Shown: in pieces, positions 34,489 to 42,071 of the stretch
Layout of the letters: each line of letters starts with the position of its first letter
Numbering within the stretch: position 1 is the first letter of the stretch
Origin: Shewanella surugensis
Lineage (GTDB): Bacteria; Pseudomonadota; Gammaproteobacteria; Enterobacterales; Shewanellaceae
Assembly: GCF_023284005.1 (NCBI RefSeq)
Contig: NZ_JAKIKS010000040.1
Coordinates: forward strand, 1 to 43,403
Reading direction: 5' to 3'
Length of the DNA: 43,403 nucleotides
Translations under genes and position numbers: made by a program
The notes under the pieces: model-generated
What the model was told of the DNA's origin: nothing
The model's database searches: none
What the model saw: only the letters and a program-made list of their open reading frames with translations

Positions 34489-34541
34489 ATCAAGTTACTC
34501 AAATTTTGAATTAAGAGACGTTAGTTTGTTAATCACAATTT

Positions 34542-34605
34542 GGAGCGCTAGTTCAGTTGGTTAGGGCTTTTAGAAGAAGTCGGCCTGTCGCGTATAGTGG
34601 TGCAG
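34542..34605 (+). pseudogene. Decayed tRNA-Asp copy
   Basis: GGAGCGCTAGTTCAGTTGGTTAG repeats the 5' half of the flanking tRNAs almost exactly (one change in the acceptor stem). A foreign stretch of about 16 nt then replaces part of the anticodon arm, CGGCCTGTCGCG returns with a change, and the T-arm and 3' acceptor are unrecognisable. It cannot fold as a tRNA. Confidence 0.75.
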
Positions 34606-34695
34606 GTTAAATAATCATAAAACATCGTTCAATAAGATAGTGACGTAAAAGTATAGAATTTTGTATTAATGGATTATATTCGTTAATAAGAAATT

Positions 34696-34772
34696 GGAGC
34701 GGTAGTTCAGTTGGTTAGAATACCGGCCTGTCACGCCGGGGGTCGCGGGTTCGAGTCCCGTCCGCTCCGCCA
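34696..34772 (+). tRNA. tRNA-Asp (GTC), intact copy 2
   Basis: 77 nt identical in sequence to the copy at 34412-34488, with CCA encoded. No separate strong promoter is visible, so it is probably made from the same transcript as copy 1. Its identity to copy 1 shows recent duplication or gene conversion. Confidence 0.95.
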
Positions 34773-34843
34773 ATATTACGAGAGTCCTCGCTTTTTCTTT
34801 ATAGAATTTAGCGGGGACTTTTTCGTATCTGGCATTGGTAAAA

Positions 34844-34948
34844 TTAACTGCGGAGTGCAGTTGGTTATATTTTTTATTAGCGATAGTCGACTGTCACGCA
34901 GGGGATCGCGGGGTCATTTTTTATAAAGAGCAACTCAGCTCCGCCGAT
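34844..34948 (+). pseudogene. Decayed tRNA-Asp copy with insertions
   Basis: Fragments of the tRNA appear in order: CGGAGTGCAGTTGGTTA (acceptor/D-arm), CTGTCACGCAGGGGATCGCGGGGTC (anticodon and variable/T-arm, described as CTGTCACGC then GGGGATCGCGGGGTC), and GCTCCGCC at the 3' end, separated by A/T-rich insertions. The outer ends could still pair, but the D- and T-arms are lost. A terminator follows directly. Confidence 0.65.
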
Positions 34949-34956
34949 AAAAGAAC

Positions 34957-34985
34957 AAGCCTCACCTTTCGATGAGGCTTTTTTC
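34957..34985 (+). terminator. Rho-independent terminator of the tRNA array
   Basis: AAGCCTCA and TGAGGCTT form an 8-bp stem with an 8-nt loop, followed by TTTTTT. It lies right after the last decayed tRNA copy. Confidence 0.85.
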
Positions 34986-34988
34986 GTT

Positions 34989-35330
34989 CTTGTATAGTCA
35001 TTATTCATTTTCGTTCATTTATTCTGTTCACTTATTGAAATAGCGTACATTAGCGCCGTTGATAAGGCATTACCTTGCTATTCATTTAAGCTCCGTACTC
35101 TGTGATCCTCTGTGGCATTCACTTCTGGTTTTCATTGGTTTAAAAGGTAATAAGCATTCCTGCGATAATGCGCCTTGAATTAAGCTTTTTTTACGGATTC
35201 TTAAAACATGTACTTTCAAGTGGCTTGGGTATCGTTTTGTTTAAAAATAATGGATTGTATTAATAGTGGATTTTCGGCGTAAACAAGATTTAGGGTATAC
35301 ACTCATTAAGTGAAGAGGTGGGAGGCTCAC
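34989..35330. other. Gap without recognised features
   Basis: About 340 bp between the tRNA terminator and the SRPBCC gene. No coding frame of note and no repeat seen; the last part must carry the promoter of the next gene. Confidence 0.5.
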
Positions 35331-35795
35331 ATGAGTGAAATGAGTTATCAGAAAAAAGTGCGAGTCCATGCTGATAGTGATGAGATCTATCAGGCATTAA
35401 CTCGTGGCTTCGGGCATTGGTGGACACGGCCGGATAACCCGATTGTGAATGTTGGCGATACGGCTACATTTACTTTCCCCCCCGGAAAATCCTATTGGAC
35501 GCTAATGGCACAAGAGTTAACACCCGGTAAAACGGTGGGTTTAGTGTGTACGGATGCACGGCATATTCATCAAGGGCAACCTAAGAGTATTGAGACGGAA
35601 TGGTTAGGTACACAGTTGATTTGGCGTATCAAAAATTATGGTACTTATCGAGAAATCTATTTTACTCATATGGGTTTAGAGCCAGAATTACTTTGTTTTG
35701 ATATTTGTAAATGCGGTTGGGATCACTTCTTTTTAAGGAGTTTGCCGGCATATCTTGATGTGGGACAGGGCGAGCCACATACCGCATTGGCTTAG
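35331..35795 (+). CDS. SRPBCC/AHSA1-like START-domain protein
   Basis: A 154-aa protein resembling Hsp90-ATPase-activator-like (AHSA1, SRPBCC) domains: V-H-A-D-S-D-E-I-Y-Q-A-L-T, W-W-T-R-P, F-P-P-G-K-S-Y-W, W-R-I-K-N-Y-G-T-Y-R-E-I-Y-F-T-H-M-G-L, and a tail F-L-R-S-L-P-A-Y-L. Such domains bind small hydrophobic ligands. The ATG at 35331 is chosen because GGAGG lies 6 nt upstream; an earlier frame starts at a GTG. The gene ends only about 8 bp before the IS30 remnant and may be complete. Confidence 0.75.
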   Translation: MSEMSYQKKVRVHADSDEIYQALTRGFGHWWTRPDNPIVNVGDTATFTFPPGKSYWTLMAQELTPGKTVGLVCTDARHIHQGQPKSIETEWLGTQLIWRIKNYGTYREIYFTHMGLEPELLCFDICKCGWDHFFLRSLPAYLDVGQGEPHTALA

Positions 35796-35803
35796 GTACC
35801 CGG

Positions 35804-36448
35804 CGAATTCAATTCGCAAGTGCAACACTCGCTTATGCCACCTGACGTAGCGCTTCAAATGCTACTTTAGGCTGCTTATAACCAAGACACTTTCTTGGCC
35901 TTAAGTTCAGTCACTCTTGGACTGCCTGAACTTCTTTCTCCGTAACTTGACTTACATCCATTCCTTTTGGGAAATACTGCCTCAGTAGCCCATTAAAGTT
36001 TTCATTTAATCCACGCTCATAAGATGAGTACGGATGAGCAAAGTATGCATCTGCTTCTAGTGCTCTTACAACTGCTGCATGCTCTGCAAACTCACCACCG
36101 TTATCAAAAGTGATGGTGTGAACATCATCTTTGTAAGGTGTCAGCATGGCTATCAAGGCTTTTTTGACCACGCCTGTATGCTTACTATCAACGCGTTTCA
36201 CTAAATAAAACGACTTTTACGCTCAGCTAATGTGACAAAGATGCAAGAGTCTTGTTTTACTATCACAGTATCGGCTTCCCAGTCTCCTAACCGCTCTCGC
36301 GTGCCTACTATTTCTGGGCGTTCATCAATCGATACCGCATTTAAAATGGGTCTGCGGCGTTTTTTATGCTTTCCTTTACGATATCGCTTATGCCCTTGTC
36401 GAAGGTGCCTATAAAGCTCTCCACCGATAAATCGTAACCGTTCACTAG
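35804..36448 (-). pseudogene. IS30 family transposase remnant (truncated, frameshifted, nonsense)
   Basis: Minus-strand fragments of an IS30-type DDE transposase: G-G-E-L-Y-R-H-L-R-Q-G-H-K-R-Y-R, L-G-D-W-E-A-D-T-V-I and A-E-R-K-S-R-F near 36201-36445. The frame is then lost by a missing T in a T-run (F-I-stop instead of F-Y-L-V) and resumes in another frame with K-R-V-D-S-K-H-T-G, I-T-F-D-N-G-G-E-F-A-E-H and H-P-Y-S-S-Y-E-R-G-L-N-E-N. A TGA near 35911 interrupts V-Q-E(stop)L-N-L-R-P-R-K-C-L-G-Y before the natural end. The N-terminal DNA-binding part is missing at a sharp junction with the RND fragment. The left end near 35804-35830 (AATTCGCAAGTGCAACACT) resembles an IS30 terminal repeat. Confidence 0.8.
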
Positions 36449-36769
36449 CCCCTATTGACAATAATTGTCGCGATCTTATTAATATCGCAATTTCCACTTG
36501 AACGATCTTTAATCCAGCAAATCAAAGATAATATCGCTGATGGCATGTTACAATATGACACCGTTGTTGAAACCACAGTACAGCGCTCACGCCCGGTGAT
36601 TTTAACCGCGCTCACTGCTGTACTGGCTTTTATTCCCTTAACTCAATCCTCCTTCTGGGGATCCATGGCCTATACCCTGATTGGCGGCACCGCAATTGGC
36701 ACTATACCTACTCTCTTGTTCCTGCCTGCCCTTATGCCATTGGGTTTAACTTCAGTGCAGAGAAAGTGA
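36449..36769 (+). pseudogene. RND efflux transporter, C-terminal remnant with internal deletion
   Basis: About 107 codons of an AcrB/MdtB-type RND pump. P-L-L-T-I-I-V-A-I-L-L-I-S-Q-F jumps directly to L-I-Q-Q-I-K-D-N-I-A-D-G-M; in full-length pumps about 50 residues (the next membrane segments and G-I-V-I-N-N-A) lie between, so this part is deleted. The end is family-like: V-Q-R-S-R-P-V-I-L-T-A-L-T, F-W-G-S-M-A-Y and a last helix with F-L-P-A-L. More than 900 N-terminal residues are missing, removed at the IS30 junction. Confidence 0.75.
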
Positions 36770-36801
36770 ATTAATGGTCCATTTAGGCCAATATAAGCGT
36801 T

Positions 36802-36830
36802 AAAAACGCCACTGAAAGGTGGCGTTTTTT
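36802..36830. terminator. Bidirectional terminator
   Basis: AAAAACGCCAC and GTGGCGTTTTT form an 11-bp stem with a 6-nt loop and T-runs for both directions. It sits between the convergent RND remnant and the secreted-protein gene. Confidence 0.85.
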
Positions 36831-36852
36831 TAGACGTAAAAATTAAAAAATA

Positions 36853-37419
36853 TTACGGGATGTATAAAGAATCGGTCTCTTTATTCCAAGGTGAGTTTAT
36901 CGAATGACTCTCATAAGTTGCCGTACCATTATCCGCCATAAAAGCCCAATCGGTAATAATATAAGCGTACTCCCAACCAATCGCTATATTTGAGCTGTCT
37001 AAAATAGGGTTACTCTCAACTTGATCGAGTATTGAACCATTAAATTTAGCCATTTGAATATGACCATAGCCATATTCAATGGTATGAATGGCGATAATAT
37101 CATTAACATTATAGGGGTGAGAAATATCATTAACATTAGTGACGTAAGTCCAACCTGAGGTGTTACTAAACACCCCGACTATTTCAAGTACAGTCAATGG
37201 CGGTGCCGACGCTAACGTCCTGTTCGTTTCCTTTAGCATTTGTTTATACTGAGTATCCAATTCCAGTATTCTCTGTTTTCCTTTTTCGATCATGTAGTGA
37301 TACTGAGGAGTATCAAATGAGCTTTGGTAAGCTTGCAACACAGTTTGTTTTTCATCCGCTAATACAACATTTGATAAAGAAGCAAGCAACAGCGTCATGC
37401 TCAAAAGTATTTTTTTCAT
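36853..37419 (-). CDS. Secreted protein, DUF4879/YolA-like
   Basis: A 188-aa protein with a clear signal peptide (M-K-K-I-L-L-S-M-T-L-L-L-A-S-L-S-N-V-V-L-A, cleaved near residue 21). Residues 70-185 are beta-rich with L-T-V-L-E-I-V-G-V, I-E-Y-G-Y-G, I-A-I-G-W-E-Y-A-Y and the ending S-I-N-S-P-W-N. These blocks resemble DUF4879 proteins (Bacillus YolA and relatives), whose role is not settled. The assignment is from memory of the pattern. It stands alone between a terminator and an IS. Confidence 0.6.
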   Translation of the reverse strand: MKKILLSMTLLLASLSNVVLADEKQTVLQAYQSSFDTPQYHYMIEKGKQRILELDTQYKQMLKETNRTLASAPPLTVLEIVGVFSNTSGWTYVTNVNDISHPYNVNDIIAIHTIEYGYGHIQMAKFNGSILDQVESNPILDSSNIAIGWEYAYIITDWAFMADNGTATYESHSINSPWNKETDSLYIP

Positions 37420-37791
37420 AACGAGTCCATTAGTTATATTCTTTTATAAAGTACTGCCGTTTTTTATAACGCTTATAGCTTAGTTGCTATTATGAGTCTT
37501 GCTATAGAAGGGGAAAATAAAAAGTCAATTTGAGGGTGAGATCACAATTTATGGTGCAATAAATTGTACCCATCTATATTCATATTACACACTGTACCGC
37601 ATCAAACTGATGCTATCCAAAAGGCTTAATAAGCCGCGTCAACAGACCCTAGATAAATGAATATTTACGGATTGAGTACTGGCTGCTTTTTTAAGTAAAA
37701 GGTGAGGTGATTACCCATGCGCACTATAAACAGGTTATATTTTTCGAGAGATTTAGATGGGTAACCGGGACAGAAAACATAGCCGAGACTC
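37420..37791. other. Gap left of the ISAs1-type element
   Basis: About 370 bp without a gene. TTACCCAT (37711-37718) and ATGGGTAA (37757-37764) form an inverted pair with a 38-bp spacer; its role is unknown and it may be part of older mobile DNA. Confidence 0.4.
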
Positions 37792-39035
37792 TAGGGCTAC
37801 CGCATGAGTGTATGTTATTTAGCCGAGCTACATAATCCAGCGATTAAAACCTTCTCTAAAAAATGAGGATTTATTAAGCAACGCTTTTGTTTACCTACGA
37901 TACTCACCTTTGTTGGTTCTTTTCGAGGCATATTGAGTGCCATATGTCTCAAATAAGCTAGATTTTCAGCACCGTTATTTTTGTATATCTGACAGGCATC
38001 TTCGTTCATGTTGACATCCAATATCCAGTGCATTGATTCGATACCCCAATGCTCGCGAGTCGCACTTAAGGCTTGCTCTGCTGATAACGTTTTCGAACTG
38101 ATATAATAACGATATTCAAGGCTTATCGCCTTACCTTTAACAGCCCGAAAACTTTCAACCATAACGATGCTTTTGAGCCCTTCCCAGCGTGAAAAGTCAC
38201 CTTCTAGCTCACTTGAACTGACAACATAGCATGCTCGACTTTCAATACGGCCATGCCCCGTTTCTATCTGTAAATTATCTTTATTTAGGGCTGTTGAGCG
38301 ATGCGGACTAAAAGCTTGATTGACTGCTTTAGCTAAGTTGCCTTGATTGTTTTTTACAGCCAATAGGTAATCACCCCCTTTGTCGATAATCGTTTTAGCA
38401 ATATTAGTTTGACAGCCCATCGCATCGATTGTCACTAGTGCTCCGCGTAGCGCTAGCATTTTAAAAAGCGCTGGAATTGCCGTGATTTCATTACTTTTCT
38501 GGTCTGTTTTTAATTGCCCAAGTACCCGATTATTTGCTGAGGCATAGGTACTTATCATATGAATAGTGCTGTTTCGGTCATTACGATTATAGGAGCCGCG
38601 TAGTGTTTTCCCATCAATCGCAATCACTTCCCCGTTCGTTAGCGGATGAACCGATTGCATCCATGCTATAAAACAGGCGTTAAAACTCTCAGGATCAATC
38701 ACTGAAAGGGTTCGAGCAATGGTATCGTCAGCAGGGATGCTATCGGTAAACATTTTTTGCGTTTTAAACCAATGATGATGACCAAGAATATATTCTCGGA
38801 TCTCGAACCAACCGTTCGAACCTGCAATCACTGCGCACAGAGAACCGAGCAGTATATCGAACAATGGATAGCTGACTTTTGCACTTTGGCGAGGGTCATC
38901 AATCGCGCTAAAATGCTGTTTGAATGATTCGATATACATAATCTCACACCTTTAAAAGGAGTATAAGATCACAAGCACTTGTTAAGGTCAATATTTCCTT
39001 GAAATTGCTTAAATAACGTTCACGACCTGCCCCTG
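37792..39035 (-). mobile_element. ISAs1-family insertion sequence
   Basis: A complete transposase gene lies between ends that resemble ISAs1-family termini: TAGGGCTACCGCATGAG at 37792-37808 and, on the minus strand, CAGGGGCAGGTCGTGAACG at 39035-39017. The two ends match only imperfectly, and I see no clear target-site duplication in the flanks (CCGAGACTC against AGTTTGAAT). The ends are therefore estimates. Confidence 0.65.
37815..38939 (-). CDS. ISAs1 family transposase
   Basis: A 374-aa transposase of full length for the family. The N-terminus has D-D-P-R-Q (DDE_Tnp_1-associated domain), then I-A-I-D-G-K-T-L-R-G-S (first catalytic Asp), V-T-I-D-A-M-G-C-Q-T (second Asp) and R-E-H-W-G-I-E-S-M-H-W (Glu). 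No frameshift or stop interrupts it, so it may be active. It borders the AT-rich four-gene cluster. Confidence 0.93.
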   Translation of the reverse strand: MYIESFKQHFSAIDDPRQSAKVSYPLFDILLGSLCAVIAGSNGWFEIREYILGHHHWFKTQKMFTDSIPADDTIARTLSVIDPESFNACFIAWMQSVHPLTNGEVIAIDGKTLRGSYNRNDRNSTIHMISTYASANNRVLGQLKTDQKSNEITAIPALFKMLALRGALVTIDAMGCQTNIAKTIIDKGGDYLLAVKNNQGNLAKAVNQAFSPHRSTALNKDNLQIETGHGRIESRACYVVSSSELEGDFSRWEGLKSIVMVESFRAVKGKAISLEYRYYISSKTLSAEQALSATREHWGIESMHWILDVNMNEDACQIYKNNGAENLAYLRHMALNMPRKEPTKVSIVGKQKRCLINPHFLEKVLIAGLCSSAK

Positions 39036-39110
39036 AGTTTGAATGCCGTTTTAAAAACTTTATATAAAACTAGCTGTTACACAGAATTTGTTACAAGGAC
39101 TTTTATAAAA

Positions 39111-39523
39111 CTAGACTTTGTCTTTATTTCTAATAATCTTCCCCAGACTAGTGAGCTGAGTTAACTCTGATTTATCAAAATATGATGAATAACTAACTAT
39201 TTTTTCATTTTCAATAGTGAAGGAGATCATTTGTTCAACCATAACTGACTTACCATTTTCCGTAAATTGCTTTTGGAACTCGCAAATCACGTCGCCACTC
39301 TCAGAAAAATGAAAACTCTTAAATTCACTTTTTATATCATCAACCGCATTAAAAATATTTTGGAAGTAATCTCTGATTTCATCTTTTCCTGTTATTTTAA
39401 CAACAGGAGTATTGTTGCAAATGCAGTTTTCACTTAGGTAATTTAAAGATCCATTTAAATCTTTTTTAACCCATGCTTCTGAAAAGTTTTTAATAATATC
39501 AATTTTTTATTTTTTATGTCCAT
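39111..39523 (-). pseudogene. NTF2-like (SnoaL/DUF4440-type) protein with N-terminal frameshift
   Basis: The ATG at 39523 is preceded by GGAG about 10 nt upstream and begins M-D-I-K-N-K-K. One base is then missing at a run of A (about 39502-39510); in the shifted frame about 127 codons stay open to the TAG at 39111. The shifted frame reads D-I-I-K-N-F-S-E-A-W-V-K-K-D-L-N, C-N-N-T-P-V-V-K-I-T-G-K-D-E-I, F-Q-K-Q-F-T-E-N-G-K and M-I-S-F-T-I-E-N-E-K-I. This is the layout of an NTF2/SnoaL-like alpha+beta cone (ketosteroid-isomerase-type fold). A slippage-restored or phase-variable gene is possible. It follows the 455-aa gene on the same strand. Confidence 0.6.
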
Positions 39524-39623
39524 AATATATTGTCTCCAAAGTATGAAACGTAATTTGACTATATAGCGGGTCTTTAAAGTAAAATTATTTACCTATTAGT
39601 GCGTACCAACCTCAGCAATAAGG

Positions 39624-40991
39624 TTAAGAGATATACGAAACTTTCTGATGTTCTAGAAGAGCCTTACTATGCCAAGCCCAAATTGTAGATTTTTTTCGAT
39701 TAATAGCTTCTTTAAGCAAATCTGGATATATATGATAGACCCTAATGGCTTCCATGTTTTCTGAACAGCAACCAATAATTTGAGCTTCTTTTTTTAGATT
39801 TTTATAGCGTTTCTTGAAACTGGGGTCTATTGAAGAAAGCACATCGTCATTTAGATCTAAGTTAACGCTTTCATCAAGATACTGTGAGTGTATTACAGTA
39901 TTATATTCAAGGATTCTTTCAACTCCTAAGTGTTCACATTTATGCCTTATCGCTTCAACCTTTTGGCAATCAGGAAGAGTTGAAACAGGTAAGTTATCTA
40001 AATGCTTAGAAAGGGATACGCTATCAGTTTCTTCAGGTCTATAACGGTTAAAACAACTAACAGCTTCAATACTAAAACAATAACTGTCTAGTAAATTAGA
40101 CTCTTGAGCTTTTTCTAAGCTAATAGAGTTAAAACTATAAGGGGTATGGGGGGTTGAGACATATATTAATTTTAGACTACTGTAGATACTTTTAGATTTC
40201 ATAACTCTAACATTAATGATGATAGGGATTTTTTCTATCCATAGTTCAGCTAAAATTATTTTCATCCCAGGATAAGTTGCTCTTTTTTTTAATCCATTAT
40301 GAGTCAATACTTTTCTTAAAATTAGGTGGTGCGCCTCATATTCTTGCCTGTCTTTAGGTTCAAGATTTCCTTTTCGCCCATAGTCTAATACTTTCCATGA
40401 AATGGAATTAACATAACTATCGGTAATGTCATTGACAATCTTCTTAGATTTTTTTATCGTATTTCTTATAAGCTTTGGTGATAATTGATACTTTTTTACC
40501 AAGAAGTCGATTTGCTCTTTCCCTGAATTGTGTAGAGAGTAATGTTTTTTCAAAAAATAACACAGTGTCAAATTTCTTATCTCTTCAGATAAGGAATTTG
40601 ATTCGATCTTATAGTGTTGAAGAAATTGTGAGATGTCTTTTTTAATTAGCTTGAAAATACTGTTTGATGTTTTCTCTCCTTCATGACTTATTAGATCGCT
40701 TCTAATAATGTAAATGTCACGCTTAAAATCAACTAATTTATTAATATGAATTTCAATTTCAGATTCTTTAATGTCCAATTTATTAAAAATATTTATAATC
40801 AATGAGCTCCTAGCTTCGCACCATTGATCCCCAGTCGTTGTATCGAAAAAAGGTAACTTTTTTATTTTTATGCAATCCAAAGCTTCTAAGGTCATGTCTG
40901 CCGACAATATTTCCAGTCCCAAATGACGATCGAGAGCACTTTTATCTACTTTTACAAGATCTTTATTGAATAGCCATTTACTTAAATACAT
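39624..40991 (-). CDS. Unrecognised 455-aa protein of the AT-rich cluster
   Basis: I do not recognise this protein. It has no signal peptide or long hydrophobic stretch, is rich in Lys, Ile and Ser, and is probably cytoplasmic. Visible parts are a helical N-terminal half with possible helix-turn-helix character near Q-L-S-P-K-L-I-R-N-T-I-K-K-S-K-K (about residues 170-185), a beta-rich middle (Y-P-G-M-K-I-I-L-A-E-L-W, I-P-I-I-I-N-V-R-V-M) and a helical C-terminus ending W-A-W-H-S-K-A-L-L. The ATG at 40991 has AGGA upstream. It lies 42 bp after the oxygenase gene on the same strand, so one operon is likely. Its codon use looks much more AT-rich than the housekeeping genes of the window. Confidence 0.75.
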   Translation of the reverse strand: MYLSKWLFNKDLVKVDKSALDRHLGLEILSADMTLEALDCIKIKKLPFFDTTTGDQWCEARSSLIINIFNKLDIKESEIEIHINKLVDFKRDIYIIRSDLISHEGEKTSNSIFKLIKKDISQFLQHYKIESNSLSEEIRNLTLCYFLKKHYSLHNSGKEQIDFLVKKYQLSPKLIRNTIKKSKKIVNDITDSYVNSISWKVLDYGRKGNLEPKDRQEYEAHHLILRKVLTHNGLKKRATYPGMKIILAELWIEKIPIIINVRVMKSKSIYSSLKLIYVSTPHTPYSFNSISLEKAQESNLLDSYCFSIEAVSCFNRYRPEETDSVSLSKHLDNLPVSTLPDCQKVEAIRHKCEHLGVERILEYNTVIHSQYLDESVNLDLNDDVLSSIDPSFKKRYKNLKKEAQIIGCCSENMEAIRVYHIYPDLLKEAINRKKSTIWAWHSKALLEHQKVSYIS

Positions 40992-41033
40992 GACAACATC
41001 CTCTTATTACTTAAAACAACATCAACATCAATA

Positions 41034-42071
41034 TTATAAATTTTTATTACAATAGTTTTCAGACATTGAGTTTAGGAAATCAGAGAATGTATTAGGGTTG
41101 ATTTTCCCAATAAGCCCCTGGTATTCGGTTTTATCTATTTTTTTTAAATCAAAATCTGAGCTGGGGAAATAAAACAAAGCGGTTGCGGTTCTTTCACTTC
41201 CTTGATGATTAGATTGTAAGACTCTATGCTTAGTTGCTTTTATTTCACCTCCCGTTATGATCGACAGGGTATCACCAATATTTACTACCATAGTATTTCT
41301 AATTGCAGGAATACCAACAAAACCATCATCAATTTCAGCTTCTAAACTGACAAAACCATTCGGGCAAGGTGTTTGATATAGAAGAGTAATCGAACCTATA
41401 TCACTATGGTTTCCCATTCTTAGTGGTGTTTCATTAGTTGATAAATTGTGGTTCAATGGATCTTCGGAATTTGATGGAATATCAGGGTAATATAAGTGCC
41501 GAACCATTCCTTCACCATTAATGACGTTATTCCATAATTGATTGTTTTTTTCATCTTCTCCTAGTGCCGAGCGAATTAACTCAAGAAGTTTTCGAGAAAT
41601 TGACCTCGTCTTATCCATATAAAGGTCCCAATTATTTTTAAAATCAATATTTGGATAAATATTGTTTTGCGTCCATGTATATTTCATACAAATATCAGGG
41701 CTGTCCCCAGAATTGATCGCTAAGGCTGTGTTTTCTTTATTTGTCTCGGTGTAGCCTCTTAGTGGTAAGGTTGGGCAAATAAGTTTTTCTTTTTCATTTT
41801 TAGGCATCTGAAATAATTCACCCGTAACCCGAAGGAATTCACTTAGATACGCTTCCTCAATACCAAAATTTTTTATATAAAAAAAACCAGACCCATTTTT
41901 TAAACATTCGATTATAGTGGCTTTTATTTTTTCGATATCATTATTTTTCGAATCAAAATTAAAACCTTTAAGATCAATAATGGGTACATTTTTAGGCGCA
42001 CTACTTTCATTATACCAATTCATAGAATCGAAATATTCTAAATGTATATCTGTTTTAATTTCTTTTTTCAT
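41034..42071 (-). CDS. 2-oxoglutarate/Fe(II)-dependent oxygenase, isopenicillin-N-synthase family
   Basis: A 345-aa non-haem iron oxygenase. The N-terminal DIOX_N domain has V-P-I-I-D-L-K-G-F and G-S-G-F-F-Y-I-K-N-F-G; the jelly-roll core has N-H-S-D-I-G-S-I-T-L-L-Y-Q (His222 and Asp224), K-A-T-K-H-R-V-L (His282) and S-E-R-T-A-T-A-L-F-Y-F with Arg294 for 2-oxoglutarate. The iron triad is complete, so it is probably active as a hydroxylase, desaturase or cyclase; the substrate is unknown. Its ATG overlaps the stop of the 77-aa gene (ATGA), with no strong ribosome binding site of its own, indicating translational coupling. Confidence 0.9.
   Translation of the reverse strand: MKKEIKTDIHLEYFDSMNWYNESSAPKNVPIIDLKGFNFDSKNNDIEKIKATIIECLKNGSGFFYIKNFGIEEAYLSEFLRVTGELFQMPKNEKEKLICPTLPLRGYTETNKENTALAINSGDSPDICMKYTWTQNNIYPNIDFKNNWDLYMDKTRSISRKLLELIRSALGEDEKNNQLWNNVINGEGMVRHLYYPDIPSNSEDPLNHNLSTNETPLRMGNHSDIGSITLLYQTPCPNGFVSLEAEIDDGFVGIPAIRNTMVVNIGDTLSIITGGEIKATKHRVLQSNHQGSERTATALFYFPSSDFDLKKIDKTEYQGLIGKINPNTFSDFLNSMSENYCNKNL

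Noticed and set aside
34711..34926. 71-codon frame across the tRNA array
   Set aside because: It starts inside tRNA-Asp and reads the tRNA and its decayed copy; it is not a gene.
37711..37764. TTACCCAT/ATGGGTAA as the end of an insertion element
   Set aside because: The arms are internal to a 54-bp stretch with no transposase and do not match the ISAs1 ends nearby.
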